Assembly: GCA_028819345.1 (NCBI GenBank)
Contig: JAPPLW010000105.1
Span: 1-64,000, forward strand
Direction of reading: 5' to 3'
Length of the DNA stretch: 64,000 bases
Source of the DNA: a bacterium
GTDB taxonomy: Bacteria; Actinomycetota; Acidimicrobiia; Spongiisociales; ZC4RG35
Of this stretch, positions 45,874-54,473 are shown one piece after another. The stretch's first letter is position 1, and each line of letters starts with the position of its first letter. The translations under genes were made by a program, and so were the position numbers. The notes beneath the pieces are model-generated. The model had not been told where the DNA came from. It worked only from the letters and a program-made list of their open reading frames with translations, and did no database searches.

Positions 45874-46484
45874 TGGGACGGCTCGTCGTCCTGGCCTCGG
45901 GCTCGGGCACCAACCTGCAAGCGTTGATCGACGGGGTGGCGGCCGGTCGGGTTCAGGCCGAGGTGACCAAGGTGATAGTCAATCGCAGGGGGGCGCCCGC
46001 TCGGGAACGGGCCCGCCGTGCAGGGATCCCCGAGGAATGCCGCCTGCTCGGGCCGTACGTCGAAGGTGGTCCTGATCCCCTGGCGGCCCGTTCCCTCTAC
46101 GACGCCGACCTGGCCGACGCGGTAGCTGCCGGCCGACCCGACCTCGTGGTGCTCGCCGGGTGGATGCACCTGTTGTCAACGGCGTTTCTCGATCGATTCC
46201 CTAAACGAGTGGTCAACCTTCACCCCGCACTTCCCGGGATGTTTCCCGGAGCCAACGCAATTGAGGAGACATGGGCGGCCTATCGAGCCAGGGAGGTCAC
46301 CTCCGCCGGTGTGATGGTCCATTACGTCGTGGACGAGGGCGTGGATGACGGTCCTGTCATCACGTCCGAAGAGATACCGATACGCAACGACGACTCGATC
46401 GAGACCCTTACAGAGCGGATCCACCGGGTAGAGCACCGGCTACTGGTCGATACGGTGACAACCCTTCTCGAAGAGCGGCGCTGA
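45870..46484 (+). CDS. purN: GAR transformylase
   Basis: PurN adds a formyl group from 10-formyltetrahydrofolate to GAR. The 204-residue protein shows VLASGSGTNLQALID, a catalytic His in VVNLHPALPGMFPGANAIEE and the Asp in VDEGVDDGPVI. Overlap with purM is by GTG 45870; ATG 45873 in the same frame is possible. It is the last gene of the operon. The HPALPG text, where HPSLLP is common, is a small variation. Confidence 0.94.
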   Translation: MMGRLVVLASGSGTNLQALIDGVAAGRVQAEVTKVIVNRRGAPARERARRAGIPEECRLLGPYVEGGPDPLAARSLYDADLADAVAAGRPDLVVLAGWMHLLSTAFLDRFPKRVVNLHPALPGMFPGANAIEETWAAYRAREVTSAGVMVHYVVDEGVDDGPVITSEEIPIRNDDSIETLTERIHRVEHRLLVDTVTTLLEERR

Positions 46485-46530
46485 CGACCCGTTGGAGGGG
46501 CAACCGCGGCGACCGAAGCCCGGGGCACCG

Positions 46531-46551
46531 CTCTCTCAACGGTTGAAAGAG
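46531..46551. terminator. possible bidirectional terminator between purN and hpt
   Basis: The segment CTCTCTCAAC followed by GGTTGAAAGAG forms an inverted repeat with one mismatch, about 45 bp past the purN stop and immediately after the hpt stop on the other strand. No T-run follows on either side, so it may be only a weak signal. Confidence 0.35.
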
Positions 46552-46553
46552 TG

Positions 46554-46676
46554 CTACCTCTCCGCAAACACGTGGCGGTCGAGAATGTGGGGATCGCTTT
46601 CAAGAGCGGACCGGTCGAGCACTGCCCAAATCGAGGGCAACCCCCGATAGCGGCCATCCCAGTCCAGGCCGTATCC
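46554..46676. repeat. right copy of the direct repeat: functional hpt 3' end
   Basis: This copy is the last roughly 40 codons of the intact hpt gene. Its partner at 35469-35590 has one deletion and scattered changes. The two copies are in the same orientation and enclose 11 kb carrying the whole purine operon. The match starts at the stop codon and does not continue beyond it. Confidence 0.85.
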
Positions 46677-47144
46677 CACCAGGAAGTCGTATTCGACCTC
46701 GAAGCCGCGGTATTCCGGGGACGCCTCCATCAGCCGACGCGCCTTCCGGTCCAGAAGGGCAACCGTGGCAATCGAAGCAGGGGCGCGCTCTCTCAACAAC
46801 TGGTGGATGGCGTCGAGGGTGAAGCCGGTGTCCACCATGTCAATGACCACAATCACGTCCCGTCCTCCGATATCGGTGAAGAGATCCATGGCGATGCCGA
46901 CATAGGGGCCCTCCCGGTAGCGTTTGAGCGCCAGGAACTCGATCTCCACCTCGAGATCGATGTGCCTGACCAAGTCCGCCAGAAAACATACCGATCCCTT
47001 CATGATCCCCACCATCACCGGTGAGCGGTCCCGGTATGCGGTGGTTAGCGCCCTGCCCAGTTCGGCCACCCGCTCCGCAATCTCCTCGGAGGTGAAAACC
47101 TCCGAGACGGTGCCCGGGCCGAACAGCCGGTCAGCGTCGCTCAT
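46554..47144 (-). CDS. hpt: hypoxanthine phosphoribosyltransferase
   Basis: Hpt salvages hypoxanthine and guanine to IMP and GMP using PRPP. The 196-residue protein shows the PRPP motif VIVVIDMVDTGFTLDAI, LKRYREGPYVGIA, FLADLVRHIDLEVEIEFL and GYGLDWDGRYRGLPSIW, the usual Hpt tail. Start ATG 47144 (MSDADRLFG). It is convergent with purN. Its 3' end is one copy of the repeat that flanks the purine block, so it may have arrived with that block or been the insertion target. Confidence 0.95.
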   Translation of the reverse strand: MSDADRLFGPGTVSEVFTSEEIAERVAELGRALTTAYRDRSPVMVGIMKGSVCFLADLVRHIDLEVEIEFLALKRYREGPYVGIAMDLFTDIGGRDVIVVIDMVDTGFTLDAIHQLLRERAPASIATVALLDRKARRLMEASPEYRGFEVEYDFLVGYGLDWDGRYRGLPSIWAVLDRSALESDPHILDRHVFAER

Positions 47145-47262
47145 GGTCTCCCATCTATGACTCCCATTTTATGACTGGGATCCGACGGCCTGACACGACT
47201 GCCAGTGATCCCCACCCCGCTGGGTTTAGCATCTCATCGCCGTGCCGCCAAACTACTGTCCC

Positions 47263-47997
47263 ATGATGGAGTTGGAGAGGGAAACCCGGGACGGTCGGTC
47301 GGGTCCAGGGGTCCCCTTCTCGGTTCTTATGCCCGCCTACGACGAGACGGACGTCATCGGGACCACCCTGGCCGAATTGTTGGAGTACCTCCCGCAAAAC
47401 GCCGAAGTGCTGGTGGCCGCCGCCGACCACGCCGAAGGCTCGCTGGTAAGGGGGAAGCACAGCCCGACCGGGCAGAGAGCCCTTGCCGGCGGAGACCGCC
47501 GGGTGCGAGTGTGTGACGGAGGGGGGCTCACCGAGGCGGTCCGCAACGCAGCACACGCAGCCCGTCACGAACTGGTGGTGGTGATGGACGCCGACGGACA
47601 ACACGATCCGGCCGTGGTGGGAGAGATGGTGGCGGCGCTGGCGGATGGGTACGACCTGTGTGTGGGAGAGCTGGAGCAGCAGGGGAAGAGGTGGTACCGC
47701 ATGGCCCTCACCCGGACCTCGATACTGCTGACGCGCCTGCGGATGCCCCGCCGGACCAGGGGGTTGCGCTTTCCCCAGTCCGGTTTCTTCGGAACCCGCC
47801 GGTTGGTTCTGGCCGAAGCCCTGGAGGGGATGGCGCCGCATGGGTTCAAGGTCCTGATCGCCGTCCTGATGTCCAGACGGCTCCGGGCGACCGGAGTTGA
47901 GACGGTGATCAGGGACCGGGTGGCGGGGGAGTCCAAGCTGAACTGGCGGACCATAACCTCCGACACCCGGCTGCTCCTGAGAAGGTGTGGGCGCTAA
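47263..47997 (+). CDS. family-2 glycosyltransferase
   Basis: The roughly 244-residue protein has the GT-A fold pattern of polyprenyl-phosphate (DPM1-like) sugar transferases: FSVLMPAYDETDVIGTTLAELL at the start, MDADGQHDPAVVGEM with the metal-binding Asp pair, and a late VAGESKLNWRT. No membrane anchor is seen. It is isolated between convergent minus-strand genes. Starts GTG 47242, ATG 47263 and ATG 47266 are all possible; no clear ribosome binding site decides. The substrate is unknown. Confidence 0.82.
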   Translation: MMELERETRDGRSGPGVPFSVLMPAYDETDVIGTTLAELLEYLPQNAEVLVAAADHAEGSLVRGKHSPTGQRALAGGDRRVRVCDGGGLTEAVRNAAHAARHELVVVMDADGQHDPAVVGEMVAALADGYDLCVGELEQQGKRWYRMALTRTSILLTRLRMPRRTRGLRFPQSGFFGTRRLVLAEALEGMAPHGFKVLIAVLMSRRLRATGVETVIRDRVAGESKLNWRTITSDTRLLLRRCGR

Positions 47998-48007
47998 GAG
48001 CCCGGGG

Positions 48008-49102
48008 CTATGAGTCTTCGGAGGAGAAGACCCCCAGCATCCAACCCAAGAGATCGCCCAGCCCCGCGGGAGGTTCACCCACCCGGATCGCCACCGGCTC
48101 GCGGGTGATCACCACCTCCACCTCCGGGGTCTCCTCGGTCTCCACCGGGAGGTCGGCGATCGTGGTGGGGGTGATGGACTCGGCCAATACCTGGCTGCGG
48201 CTTATCTTCAGATCGGCGAAGGCCAGCCCGGGGACCGATCCGAACGAGTCGAACCCGAAGTCAAGCAGCGTTTTGGCTTCGGTGAAGTGATCCTCGGTGT
48301 TCATCACCACGGCCAGAAGCCTCCTGCCCTGTCTCTCGGCTCCGGCCACCAGCACCCTCCCGGCGTCGTCGGTGTATCCGGTCTTCACCCCGATCGTCCC
48401 CTCGTAGTCAAAGAGCAGTTGATTGGTGTTCGTGTAGACCCGTTCCTGGCCGTCCGGCGAATCCCGGAGGGAGATCTGCCGGGTGGCCACCGCTTCTGCC
48501 AACTCGGGATACAGGAGAGCCTCCCGGGTCAGGACCAGGAGATCTCGAGCCGTGGAGAACTGGTCGGGATGATCGAGGCCATGGGGATTGGCGTAGGAGG
48601 TGTTCACCAGACCCAGTTCGGAGGCCCTCTGGTTCATCATGGCCACAAACTCCTGGGCGCTTCCGCCCACGTTCTCGGCCACCGCGTAGGCCGCGTCGTT
48701 GCCCGAGCGGATCAGAAGGGCCCGCACCAGCGTGCGCAACAGGAACACCTCTCCCTCCACGAGGTCCACTCCCGCCTCACCGACGGACACGGCAGCCTCG
48801 CTCACCCGCACCGGAGAGGAGAGATCACCGACCTCCACCGCCAGAAGGGCGGTCATGAGCTTGGTGGTTGAAGCCATCGGCCTGCGCTGGTCGGCGTTGT
48901 GCTCTGCCAGCACCACCCCGTGGCGTTCATCGAACAGCAGCCACGACTCGGCGGCGAGTTCCGGCGGATCGGGAACCAGCGTCCAGGGAAGGGGAGGAGG
49001 CTCCACCCACAGGGGACTGGCCGTGGCCGTGGCGCCCATCACCGCCACTAGGAGCGCGGCCAGGGAGGCGGTCCTCAACCCGAGGCGGGTGGCGGTTTTC
49101 AG
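48008..49102 (-). CDS. D-alanyl-D-alanine carboxypeptidase (PBP5-like, S11)
   Basis: This penicillin-binding protein trims the terminal D-Ala of peptidoglycan pentapeptides. After an N-terminal export segment (LAALLVAVMGATATASP), the active-site set is MASTTKLM (SxxK), LIRSGNDAAY (SxN) and GVKTGYTD (KTG). No C-terminal amphipathic anchor is obvious. No ATG/GTG/TTG suits the N-terminus; I infer a CTG start at 49102, whose C-TGA overlaps the MerR stop by four bases and which is preceded by GGCGGAG eight bases upstream. The downstream glycosyltransferase gene is convergent. Confidence 0.9.
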   Translation of the reverse strand: MKTATRLGLRTASLAALLVAVMGATATASPLWVEPPPLPWTLVPDPPELAAESWLLFDERHGVVLAEHNADQRRPMASTTKLMTALLAVEVGDLSSPVRVSEAAVSVGEAGVDLVEGEVFLLRTLVRALLIRSGNDAAYAVAENVGGSAQEFVAMMNQRASELGLVNTSYANPHGLDHPDQFSTARDLLVLTREALLYPELAEAVATRQISLRDSPDGQERVYTNTNQLLFDYEGTIGVKTGYTDDAGRVLVAGAERQGRRLLAVVMNTEDHFTEAKTLLDFGFDSFGSVPGLAFADLKISRSQVLAESITPTTIADLPVETEETPEVEVVITREPVAIRVGEPPAGLGDLLGWMLGVFSSEDS

Positions 49103-49782
49103 CGGCGCAACTCCGCCCGGAGGGAAGCCAGAAGCAGGGCCCGATGGATGCCGACCAAGGCGTCGGCGCACCCCACCAGCAAGTCCTGGACGTGCTCGCC
49201 GCCCTCGCCCACCCACTGCACCCTCATCAAGGGGCCCGCCACCGACCGGAAGAGGTCCACCTCCCGGTCCACCGCCAAACGGATGGAGCGGAGATGGCGA
49301 CCACTCAGGCCCCGGTCCATCAGGCGCTTGGCCTCCGACGCCACCGGACCCGCCTCGGGAGGAAAGATGTCCTCGTCCTCCGCCAGCGGGGAGATGATCC
49401 GATGTGCGACCAGGTCGTCCAGTTGGTCGGGTCTCATGCCGCTGCGCCGCAACACGTCGGCGCGGGTTATCGGCTCACCCGCCTCTTCCAGGAGGGAGCC
49501 GTCCGAGCCGGTCGGGTCATGAGGATCGTCTCCCCGTTCCCATGCGGCCAGCTTGGATTTGATCACCTTGAGTGGAAGAAAGTGGTCCCGCTGCTGTCCG
49601 AGGATGTATCGGAGCCGGGCCACATCAGTCCGGTCGAACCGCCGGTACCCCCCTTCGGTGCGCCGCGGGAGGATCATGCCCTTTGTCTCCAGGAACCGCA
49701 CTTTCGAGACCGTGATCTCGGGATAATCTTTCTTGAGGACCTTGATCACCTCCCCGATGGAAAGGTCCCGCTGCTCAGTCAT
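49099..49782 (-). CDS. ftsR: MerR-family regulator, FtsR (Rv1828)-like
   Basis: The 227-residue protein has a MerR-type winged helix (LSIGEVIKVLKKDYPEITVSKVRFLETKGMI with EGGYRRFDRTDVARL) and a long C-terminal domain. It lies between a GarA-like FHA gene upstream and the carboxypeptidase gene downstream, the position of Rv1828/FtsR in other actinobacteria. In Corynebacterium FtsR activates ftsZ; that role is inferred here from position and pattern. It overlaps the FHA gene by 8 bp. Confidence 0.82.
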   Translation of the reverse strand: MTEQRDLSIGEVIKVLKKDYPEITVSKVRFLETKGMILPRRTEGGYRRFDRTDVARLRYILGQQRDHFLPLKVIKSKLAAWERGDDPHDPTGSDGSLLEEAGEPITRADVLRRSGMRPDQLDDLVAHRIISPLAEDEDIFPPEAGPVASEAKRLMDRGLSGRHLRSIRLAVDREVDLFRSVAGPLMRVQWVGEGGEHVQDLLVGCADALVGIHRALLLASLRAELRR

Positions 49783-50224
49783 TGCCCCGGACTACAACCA
49801 GGTGGAAGCGTCCCACCATCAGCCTGTCCCCGGGCTGCAGCCGGCTTTCCTCCATCCTGGAGCCGTTTACATAGGTTCCATTGGTGGAGCCCTCATCCTC
49901 CACCGTCAATCGGTCCGCCTCAGCCGTCAAGCGGCAATGCCGGCGGGACACCGTGATGTCGTCCAGAAGGATCCCGCTGTGCAGATGGCGCCCCACTTCG
50001 GTGATTCCCTTCGAGAGGGGATAGGTCCTACCGGCCTGCGCCCCCTTCTCCACCATCAGGCCCCACCCACCGAACCCCTCCATGTGGCCAAGTTCCTCCC
50101 TGCGAAACGCCGAGTGGGGATCCACCGGCCGGAAGACGGCGGTGGGATCGCTCCCCCGACTGGACGACGCCCCGGCGCCGGAAGATTGTTCCCCAGACAG
50201 CAGCGGAAAGTGCACACCATTCAT
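49775..50224 (-). CDS. garA: GarA-like FHA-domain regulator
   Basis: The 149-residue protein has a disordered N-terminus and a C-terminal FHA domain (EVGRHLHSGILLDDITVSRRHCRL, then DEGSTNGTYVNG). The N-terminus has DPTAVFRP, which resembles the ETTSVF stretch of Mycobacterium GarA phosphorylated by Ser/Thr kinases; the Thr is in place. GarA switches between binding glutamate-metabolism enzymes and intramolecular closure when phosphorylated. No kinase gene is in the window. gcvH lies upstream, as in Mycobacterium. Confidence 0.85.
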   Translation of the reverse strand: MNGVHFPLLSGEQSSGAGASSSRGSDPTAVFRPVDPHSAFRREELGHMEGFGGWGLMVEKGAQAGRTYPLSKGITEVGRHLHSGILLDDITVSRRHCRLTAEADRLTVEDEGSTNGTYVNGSRMEESRLQPGDRLMVGRFHLVVVRGND

Positions 50225-50278
50225 TGTAACTTGGCATCCCCCCGCCGGACCTGCCAGTTCGGCCCGAAGCGGCCGGTC

Positions 50279-50668
50279 TCAGGAAACCAGGTCTCGGTAA
50301 CCCGCCGCGTCCAGGAGAGCAGAGGGCAGCGAGCCGGATTGGGACAGATCCAAGATCCAGCCCACGCCGTAAGGATCGTGGTTGACCAACTCCGGTCGGC
50401 TCTCCAATTCCTCGTTCACCGCCAGGATCTCACCATCGAAGGGCGCGTAGATCTCCCCCACCGACTTGGTTGACTCCAACTCGGCGATGATCTCTCCTTC
50501 CGTCACCTCGTCGCCTACCTGAGGCAACTGGGCATAGACCACATCGCCCAGGGCGTCCTGTGCGTAGTCGGTAATGCCCAACCGGGCCCTGCCCTCACCG
50601 ACCAGGACCCACTCGTGCTCGGTGGTGTACAGGAGGTGGCCAGGAATCTCGGTACCGTTTTCTTCCAT
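50279..50668 (-). CDS. gcvH: glycine cleavage system H protein
   Basis: GcvH carries the lipoyl arm used by the glycine cleavage enzymes. The 129-residue protein has YTTEHEWVLVG at the start, GITDYAQDALGDVVYAQLP, and the lipoylation site ESTKSVGEIYAP with the acceptor Lys. The frame is open well upstream; ATG 50668 (MEENGTEIPGH) is chosen by homology. The gene stands alone between the pgsA-like and garA genes. Confidence 0.95.
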   Translation of the reverse strand: MEENGTEIPGHLLYTTEHEWVLVGEGRARLGITDYAQDALGDVVYAQLPQVGDEVTEGEIIAELESTKSVGEIYAPFDGEILAVNEELESRPELVNHDPYGVGWILDLSQSGSLPSALLDAAGYRDLVS

Positions 50669-50754
50669 GGGGACATACCTTATCAGGAAAAGGGCATGGG
50701 CCCTCGCTTCTCCGCATCCCCTCCCGACTCGGTCGTTGCCGTCCGGGAGCGCCG

Positions 50755-51330
50755 CTACCGCTTCTCTCGGATCGATGCCAGCCCGTCCCGCAGATACAAG
50801 ACTCCCGACCACCAGTACAGCCCCGTCCCCACCACCACCGCCACCCAGGCTATCGCATCGAGGACGGCCCCGAAGGCGCCGCTGAGGTCGGCAGAGAAGT
50901 AGAACAGGGGAATCGCGACGTAGAGGAAGGTGATGGCCGCCTTCCCGCTCCTGCGGACCTCGAGGGCGCTTCGCCGGGCAGTCATCCACCCGGACCAGAG
51001 ACCGACCACCACCGACCGGGACAGTATGACAGCGCCGGCCCAGAAGGGCAGCAGCATCTCGACCATCCCGCCCAGCACGGCCGACCCCATCATCAGCCAG
51101 TCCCCGACCGGGTCCAGGAAGGTCCCCAGATCGGTGACCTGGTCCAGCCGGCGGGCCAGCCATCCATCCAGCCAGTCGGTGACTCCCATCACCACCAGGA
51201 TCAGCGCGGCCGCCGTGGGGCGGCCCCCCAGGAGGACCCACCAGAACAGCGGGACCAGGAGAATGCGGAGGAAGGAGACCAGGTTGGGAACGGTCAATAT
51301 CCGCGATCTGCCCGAACGCGTCCCGGTCAT
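50755..51330 (-). CDS. pgsA: CDP-alcohol phosphatidyltransferase (PgsA-like)
   Basis: The 191-residue membrane protein has four to six hydrophobic segments and the full CDP-alcohol motif D-x2-DG-x2-AR-x8-G-x3-D-x3-D in TDWLDGWLARRLDQ and its continuation. It would make phosphatidylglycerol phosphate or a related lipid; the exact alcohol cannot be told. Start ATG 51330 overlaps the holB stop (ATGA). Confidence 0.85.
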   Translation of the reverse strand: MTGTRSGRSRILTVPNLVSFLRILLVPLFWWVLLGGRPTAAALILVVMGVTDWLDGWLARRLDQVTDLGTFLDPVGDWLMMGSAVLGGMVEMLLPFWAGAVILSRSVVVGLWSGWMTARRSALEVRRSGKAAITFLYVAIPLFYFSADLSGAFGAVLDAIAWVAVVVGTGLYWWSGVLYLRDGLASIREKR

Positions 51331-52400
51331 TGCCCGACCAGCTTGCAGAAGAGTTCCCCCAAACGGGCCCGGGGACGGAGGTTGAGCCGGGAAAGCTCGA
51401 CGCCGGCTTCCAGGATCAGATCCGCCGAGCGGAGCGCCCGGGCGGGATCAACCGACGCCGGCCGCATCTCCTCCCCCGGTCCTCCGCCGGACCCCGACAA
51501 CTCCCGGGCTGCGGCCTCCACAAACCACCCGGCCATTATCTCCAACCCCGACACCCACAGCAACCGGCGCTGTCGGCGCGTCTCCCGCTGGGCCCTCTCC
51601 CTCTCGCTGCCCTTCATCGACCGGGACGGCCGCACCTGATCGAGCATCCGCTCGGTGTGGGTCAGCACCTCATCCACCATGGCCAGCGCCTGGCCAGCCC
51701 CCAGGTGGTCGCGCTCGGCCAATTGCTCCGCCTTCTCCACCCAGGCGGAGCGAAACCTCGCCGCCGGGGCTTCTCCCCTTAGCTGCAGCGCCATCCCCGG
51801 CCGGCCTCCCGCCACCTCCGCGACCACCTCCGCCTCCGAGCGTTCCAGCCCTCTCCTCAACAGCCCCTCCACCAACTCGGAAGTACCTAGCTTGCCGAAG
51901 TGGATGATGCGGCACCGGCTGGCTACCGTGGCCGGATAGTCCTCAGCGGAGACGGACACCAGTATGAACACGGTGGAGCCCGTGGGCTCCTCCAGCGTCT
52001 TGAGCAGCGCATTGGCTGCCGGTTCGGTCATCTCCCGGTCGATTATGAACACCTTGCGGGACGATTCCACCGGAGTCCGCGCCGCCCTCTGGACCACCCC
52101 CCGGGCGTCGTTCACCCCGATCCGCTGTCTTTCGGCGGGGCTCACGTCCACGATGTCCGGATGTCCACCTGCTCGGGCCTTGTCACATGAGAGACACCCG
52201 TCGGGATGGTCGCCGCCCCGCCCACAAACCAACCGCTGGGCGAAGCGCCGCGCCACCAGGCTCTTGCCGACCCCCCGCGGTCCCACGAACATATAGGCGC
52301 CCGCCGGATCGCGGGATTCGGCGACAAGTCTCTCCCAGACCGCCCGATGCCCGATGATCGGTGGAGGACCTTCCCGCGCCGCTAGCAGTCTCTCAGCCAT
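51327..52400 (-). CDS. holB: DNA polymerase III delta' subunit
   Basis: HolB is part of the clamp loader. The 357-residue protein has a P-loop GPRGVGKS, a Cys-rich zinc segment with CGRGG and CLSCDKA, KVFIIDREMTEPAANALLKTLEEP and SRCRIIHF. Other residues resemble delta' rather than DnaX, which is longer. It follows tmk with a 19-bp overlap, the usual tmk-holB arrangement. Confidence 0.93.
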   Translation of the reverse strand: MAERLLAAREGPPPIIGHRAVWERLVAESRDPAGAYMFVGPRGVGKSLVARRFAQRLVCGRGGDHPDGCLSCDKARAGGHPDIVDVSPAERQRIGVNDARGVVQRAARTPVESSRKVFIIDREMTEPAANALLKTLEEPTGSTVFILVSVSAEDYPATVASRCRIIHFGKLGTSELVEGLLRRGLERSEAEVVAEVAGGRPGMALQLRGEAPAARFRSAWVEKAEQLAERDHLGAGQALAMVDEVLTHTERMLDQVRPSRSMKGSERERAQRETRRQRRLLWVSGLEIMAGWFVEAAARELSGSGGGPGEEMRPASVDPARALRSADLILEAGVELSRLNLRPRARLGELFCKLVGQ

Positions 52401-53002
52401 CCCCGCATCTCCAAGACGGAAACCAAGCGCTCCGCGATCCGTTCGGCGGGCGCCTCGGCGTCAACTCTCATCATCCGGCCGCGGTCGGAGGTCCACAGGG
52501 TCCGATAACCCTTCCACACCTCCCGATGCCACGCCAGGTCAGCCGCTCCGATGCGGTCGCTCCCCTGCTGACGGGCCAGCGCCGTCTCGGCGTCCATGTC
52601 CATCCACACCACCAGGTCGGGCAGGGTTCCACCCAAAGCCGGCCGGTTCACCGAACAGACCCGGCCGACCCCCAGGCGGCGGGCATAGCCCTGATAGGCC
52701 AGGGACGAGTAGTAGCACCGATCGGAAATCACCCACTTGCCGCCCGACAGCGCGGGACGCACGACCCGTTCCGCCAACTCGGCTCGCTGGGCGGCGAACA
52801 GGAGCGCCTCGGTCCAGTCGCTCATCTCGCCTCCATGCAGCAGCACCTCCCGGACCGCCTCCCCCAGCGGGGTCCCTCCGGGCTCTCGGACCCTCACCAC
52901 CTCGATGCCGCGCTCGGTCAGGCGGGCGGCCAGGAGGTCGCACAGGGTGCTCTTCCCCACCCCCTCCGTACCTTCGGTCGCCAGATAGCGGGCTGTCGTC
53001 AC
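52382..53002 (-). CDS. tmk: thymidylate kinase
   Basis: Tmk phosphorylates dTMP. The 206-residue protein shows the P-loop EGTEGVGKSTL, the DR-containing WVISDRCYYSSLAYQG, REPGGTPLGEAVR and a LID region around ARQQGSDRIG. GTG 53002 is chosen because it overlaps the upstream MFS stop by GTGA. It is coupled to holB downstream. Confidence 0.94.
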   Translation of the reverse strand: MTTARYLATEGTEGVGKSTLCDLLAARLTERGIEVVRVREPGGTPLGEAVREVLLHGGEMSDWTEALLFAAQRAELAERVVRPALSGGKWVISDRCYYSSLAYQGYARRLGVGRVCSVNRPALGGTLPDLVVWMDMDAETALARQQGSDRIGAADLAWHREVWKGYRTLWTSDRGRMMRVDAEAPAERIAERLVSVLEMRGWLRDC

Positions 53003-54396
53003 GGCTTCCCGGACTTCCGGTTTCTCAGCGTCCCCAACGCCTGGCCGGTGTCTCTCATGGCGGTCATCGACCTGTCGAACACCACTCGCAACTGGGACCG
53101 CACCGCCCAGATCGTCGCCAGTCCGGTGAGGAGCACCGCCAGGCCGCTGATGAACAGCACGGCCCGGATCCCATCGCTCAGCAGGCCGGGGAGAACCCCC
53201 TCCAGCGCCACCGCCCCCACCCCCGCCACGGCCAGTGAGACCAGAAGCGCCATCCGTCCCAGGGTGTAGAGCGCCCCGAAAGTCCTGCCCCTGATCTCGT
53301 CGGTCACCACCGAATGGAGTTGGGTGAACCCGGCCACGTACGCCATGCCGGTCCCCACGCCCAGAAGCAGCACCCAGCCCACCGCCGAGATGACCGACCG
53401 GGAGAAGCTGGTAAAGATGATTCCCGCGCCTGCCGCCCACAGGCCCAGACAGAAGATCGGCTCGCGGTGCAGCAGGTTCTTCCCGAGACCGGCCAGGAGC
53501 ACCATCCCGATCGTCACCCCCAGGCCGAGGGAGGTGAGCAACGCCCCGTATCCACTCTCGGTCGCCTCCAGGACCTGTTGGCTGAACGGCTGTCCCATCA
53601 CGAACAGCCCCCCTCCTCCCAGGAGAGCCACCGCCATTCCCCACACCAGCCGGCGCACCGGGCCCTTCTTACCCACCAGGGCCCACCCTTCCAACAGGTC
53701 CCGCACGGGCGCCGCCAGCGACTTGGCCTGCAGCCGCATGCGCCGCTGCTCCGGCAACAGGGTCCGCTTGATGGGGATTGTGAGGGTGATCAGCCCCGAG
53801 GCTGTGAAGGTGGCCATGTCGAACACGAAGGCGGGAAGCACCCAGGCGCCGAACTGCCCGATGTCGGGGAGGAGTTCGCTGAACTCGGTCAGCAGGGCGA
53901 ACAGCGCCGAGCCGATCGGGGCGGTGCCGTACATCGACACCAGGTTGAGTCCGTTGGCCGCCGCCAGATGCCGCGAGGCGATCAGGGTGGGCACCACCGC
54001 CTCCCGGGCCGGCTGGCGGAAGAGCCCCAGGAGTTCCACCAACACGATGATCAGGAAGAGTTGGGAAAGGGTGGTAACGAACAGCAGGCTGCCCACCAGG
54101 ACCGCCCTCCCGAAGTCGGACACAACCATTGTCACCTTCCGGTTCCAGCGATCCGCCACCACCCCTCCCAGCATCCCCGCCACCATTCCCGGCAAAAAGC
54201 GAGCCACGAGTGGGACGATGATCGCCACCGTGGAGGCGTCCCCCCCACCGCCGATACGGGCGGCCAGGGCGAGCGTGGCGAAGATGTTCACCCAGTCTCC
54301 CAGGCTGGAGATGCTGTTCGCCCACCACAATTTGGCGAATGGACCTCGGCGTATCAGCTCCCTGCCGCGGATGTTTTCCACCGAATCCACCCTCAC
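52999..54396 (-). CDS. MFS transporter upstream of tmk
   Basis: The 465-residue membrane protein has about 12 hydrophobic segments and MFS_3-type motifs: LWWANSISSLGDWVNIFA at the start, GGVVADRWNRKVTMVVSDFGRA in the A-loop, and a second-half GRTFGALYTLGRMALL. Substrate unknown. Start GTG 54396. It is the first gene of the MFS-tmk-holB unit and diverges from topA 78 bp away. Confidence 0.9.
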   Translation of the reverse strand: MRVDSVENIRGRELIRRGPFAKLWWANSISSLGDWVNIFATLALAARIGGGGDASTVAIIVPLVARFLPGMVAGMLGGVVADRWNRKVTMVVSDFGRAVLVGSLLFVTTLSQLFLIIVLVELLGLFRQPAREAVVPTLIASRHLAAANGLNLVSMYGTAPIGSALFALLTEFSELLPDIGQFGAWVLPAFVFDMATFTASGLITLTIPIKRTLLPEQRRMRLQAKSLAAPVRDLLEGWALVGKKGPVRRLVWGMAVALLGGGGLFVMGQPFSQQVLEATESGYGALLTSLGLGVTIGMVLLAGLGKNLLHREPIFCLGLWAAGAGIIFTSFSRSVISAVGWVLLLGVGTGMAYVAGFTQLHSVVTDEIRGRTFGALYTLGRMALLVSLAVAGVGAVALEGVLPGLLSDGIRAVLFISGLAVLLTGLATIWAVRSQLRVVFDRSMTAMRDTGQALGTLRNRKSGKP

Positions 54397-54473
54397 AACA
54401 CTAACTCACCGACCCGTTTCCGCCGATCTCGGTTAGGCATTGGCCGCTGCATGCGGGTAACTTGATAAGCCAC

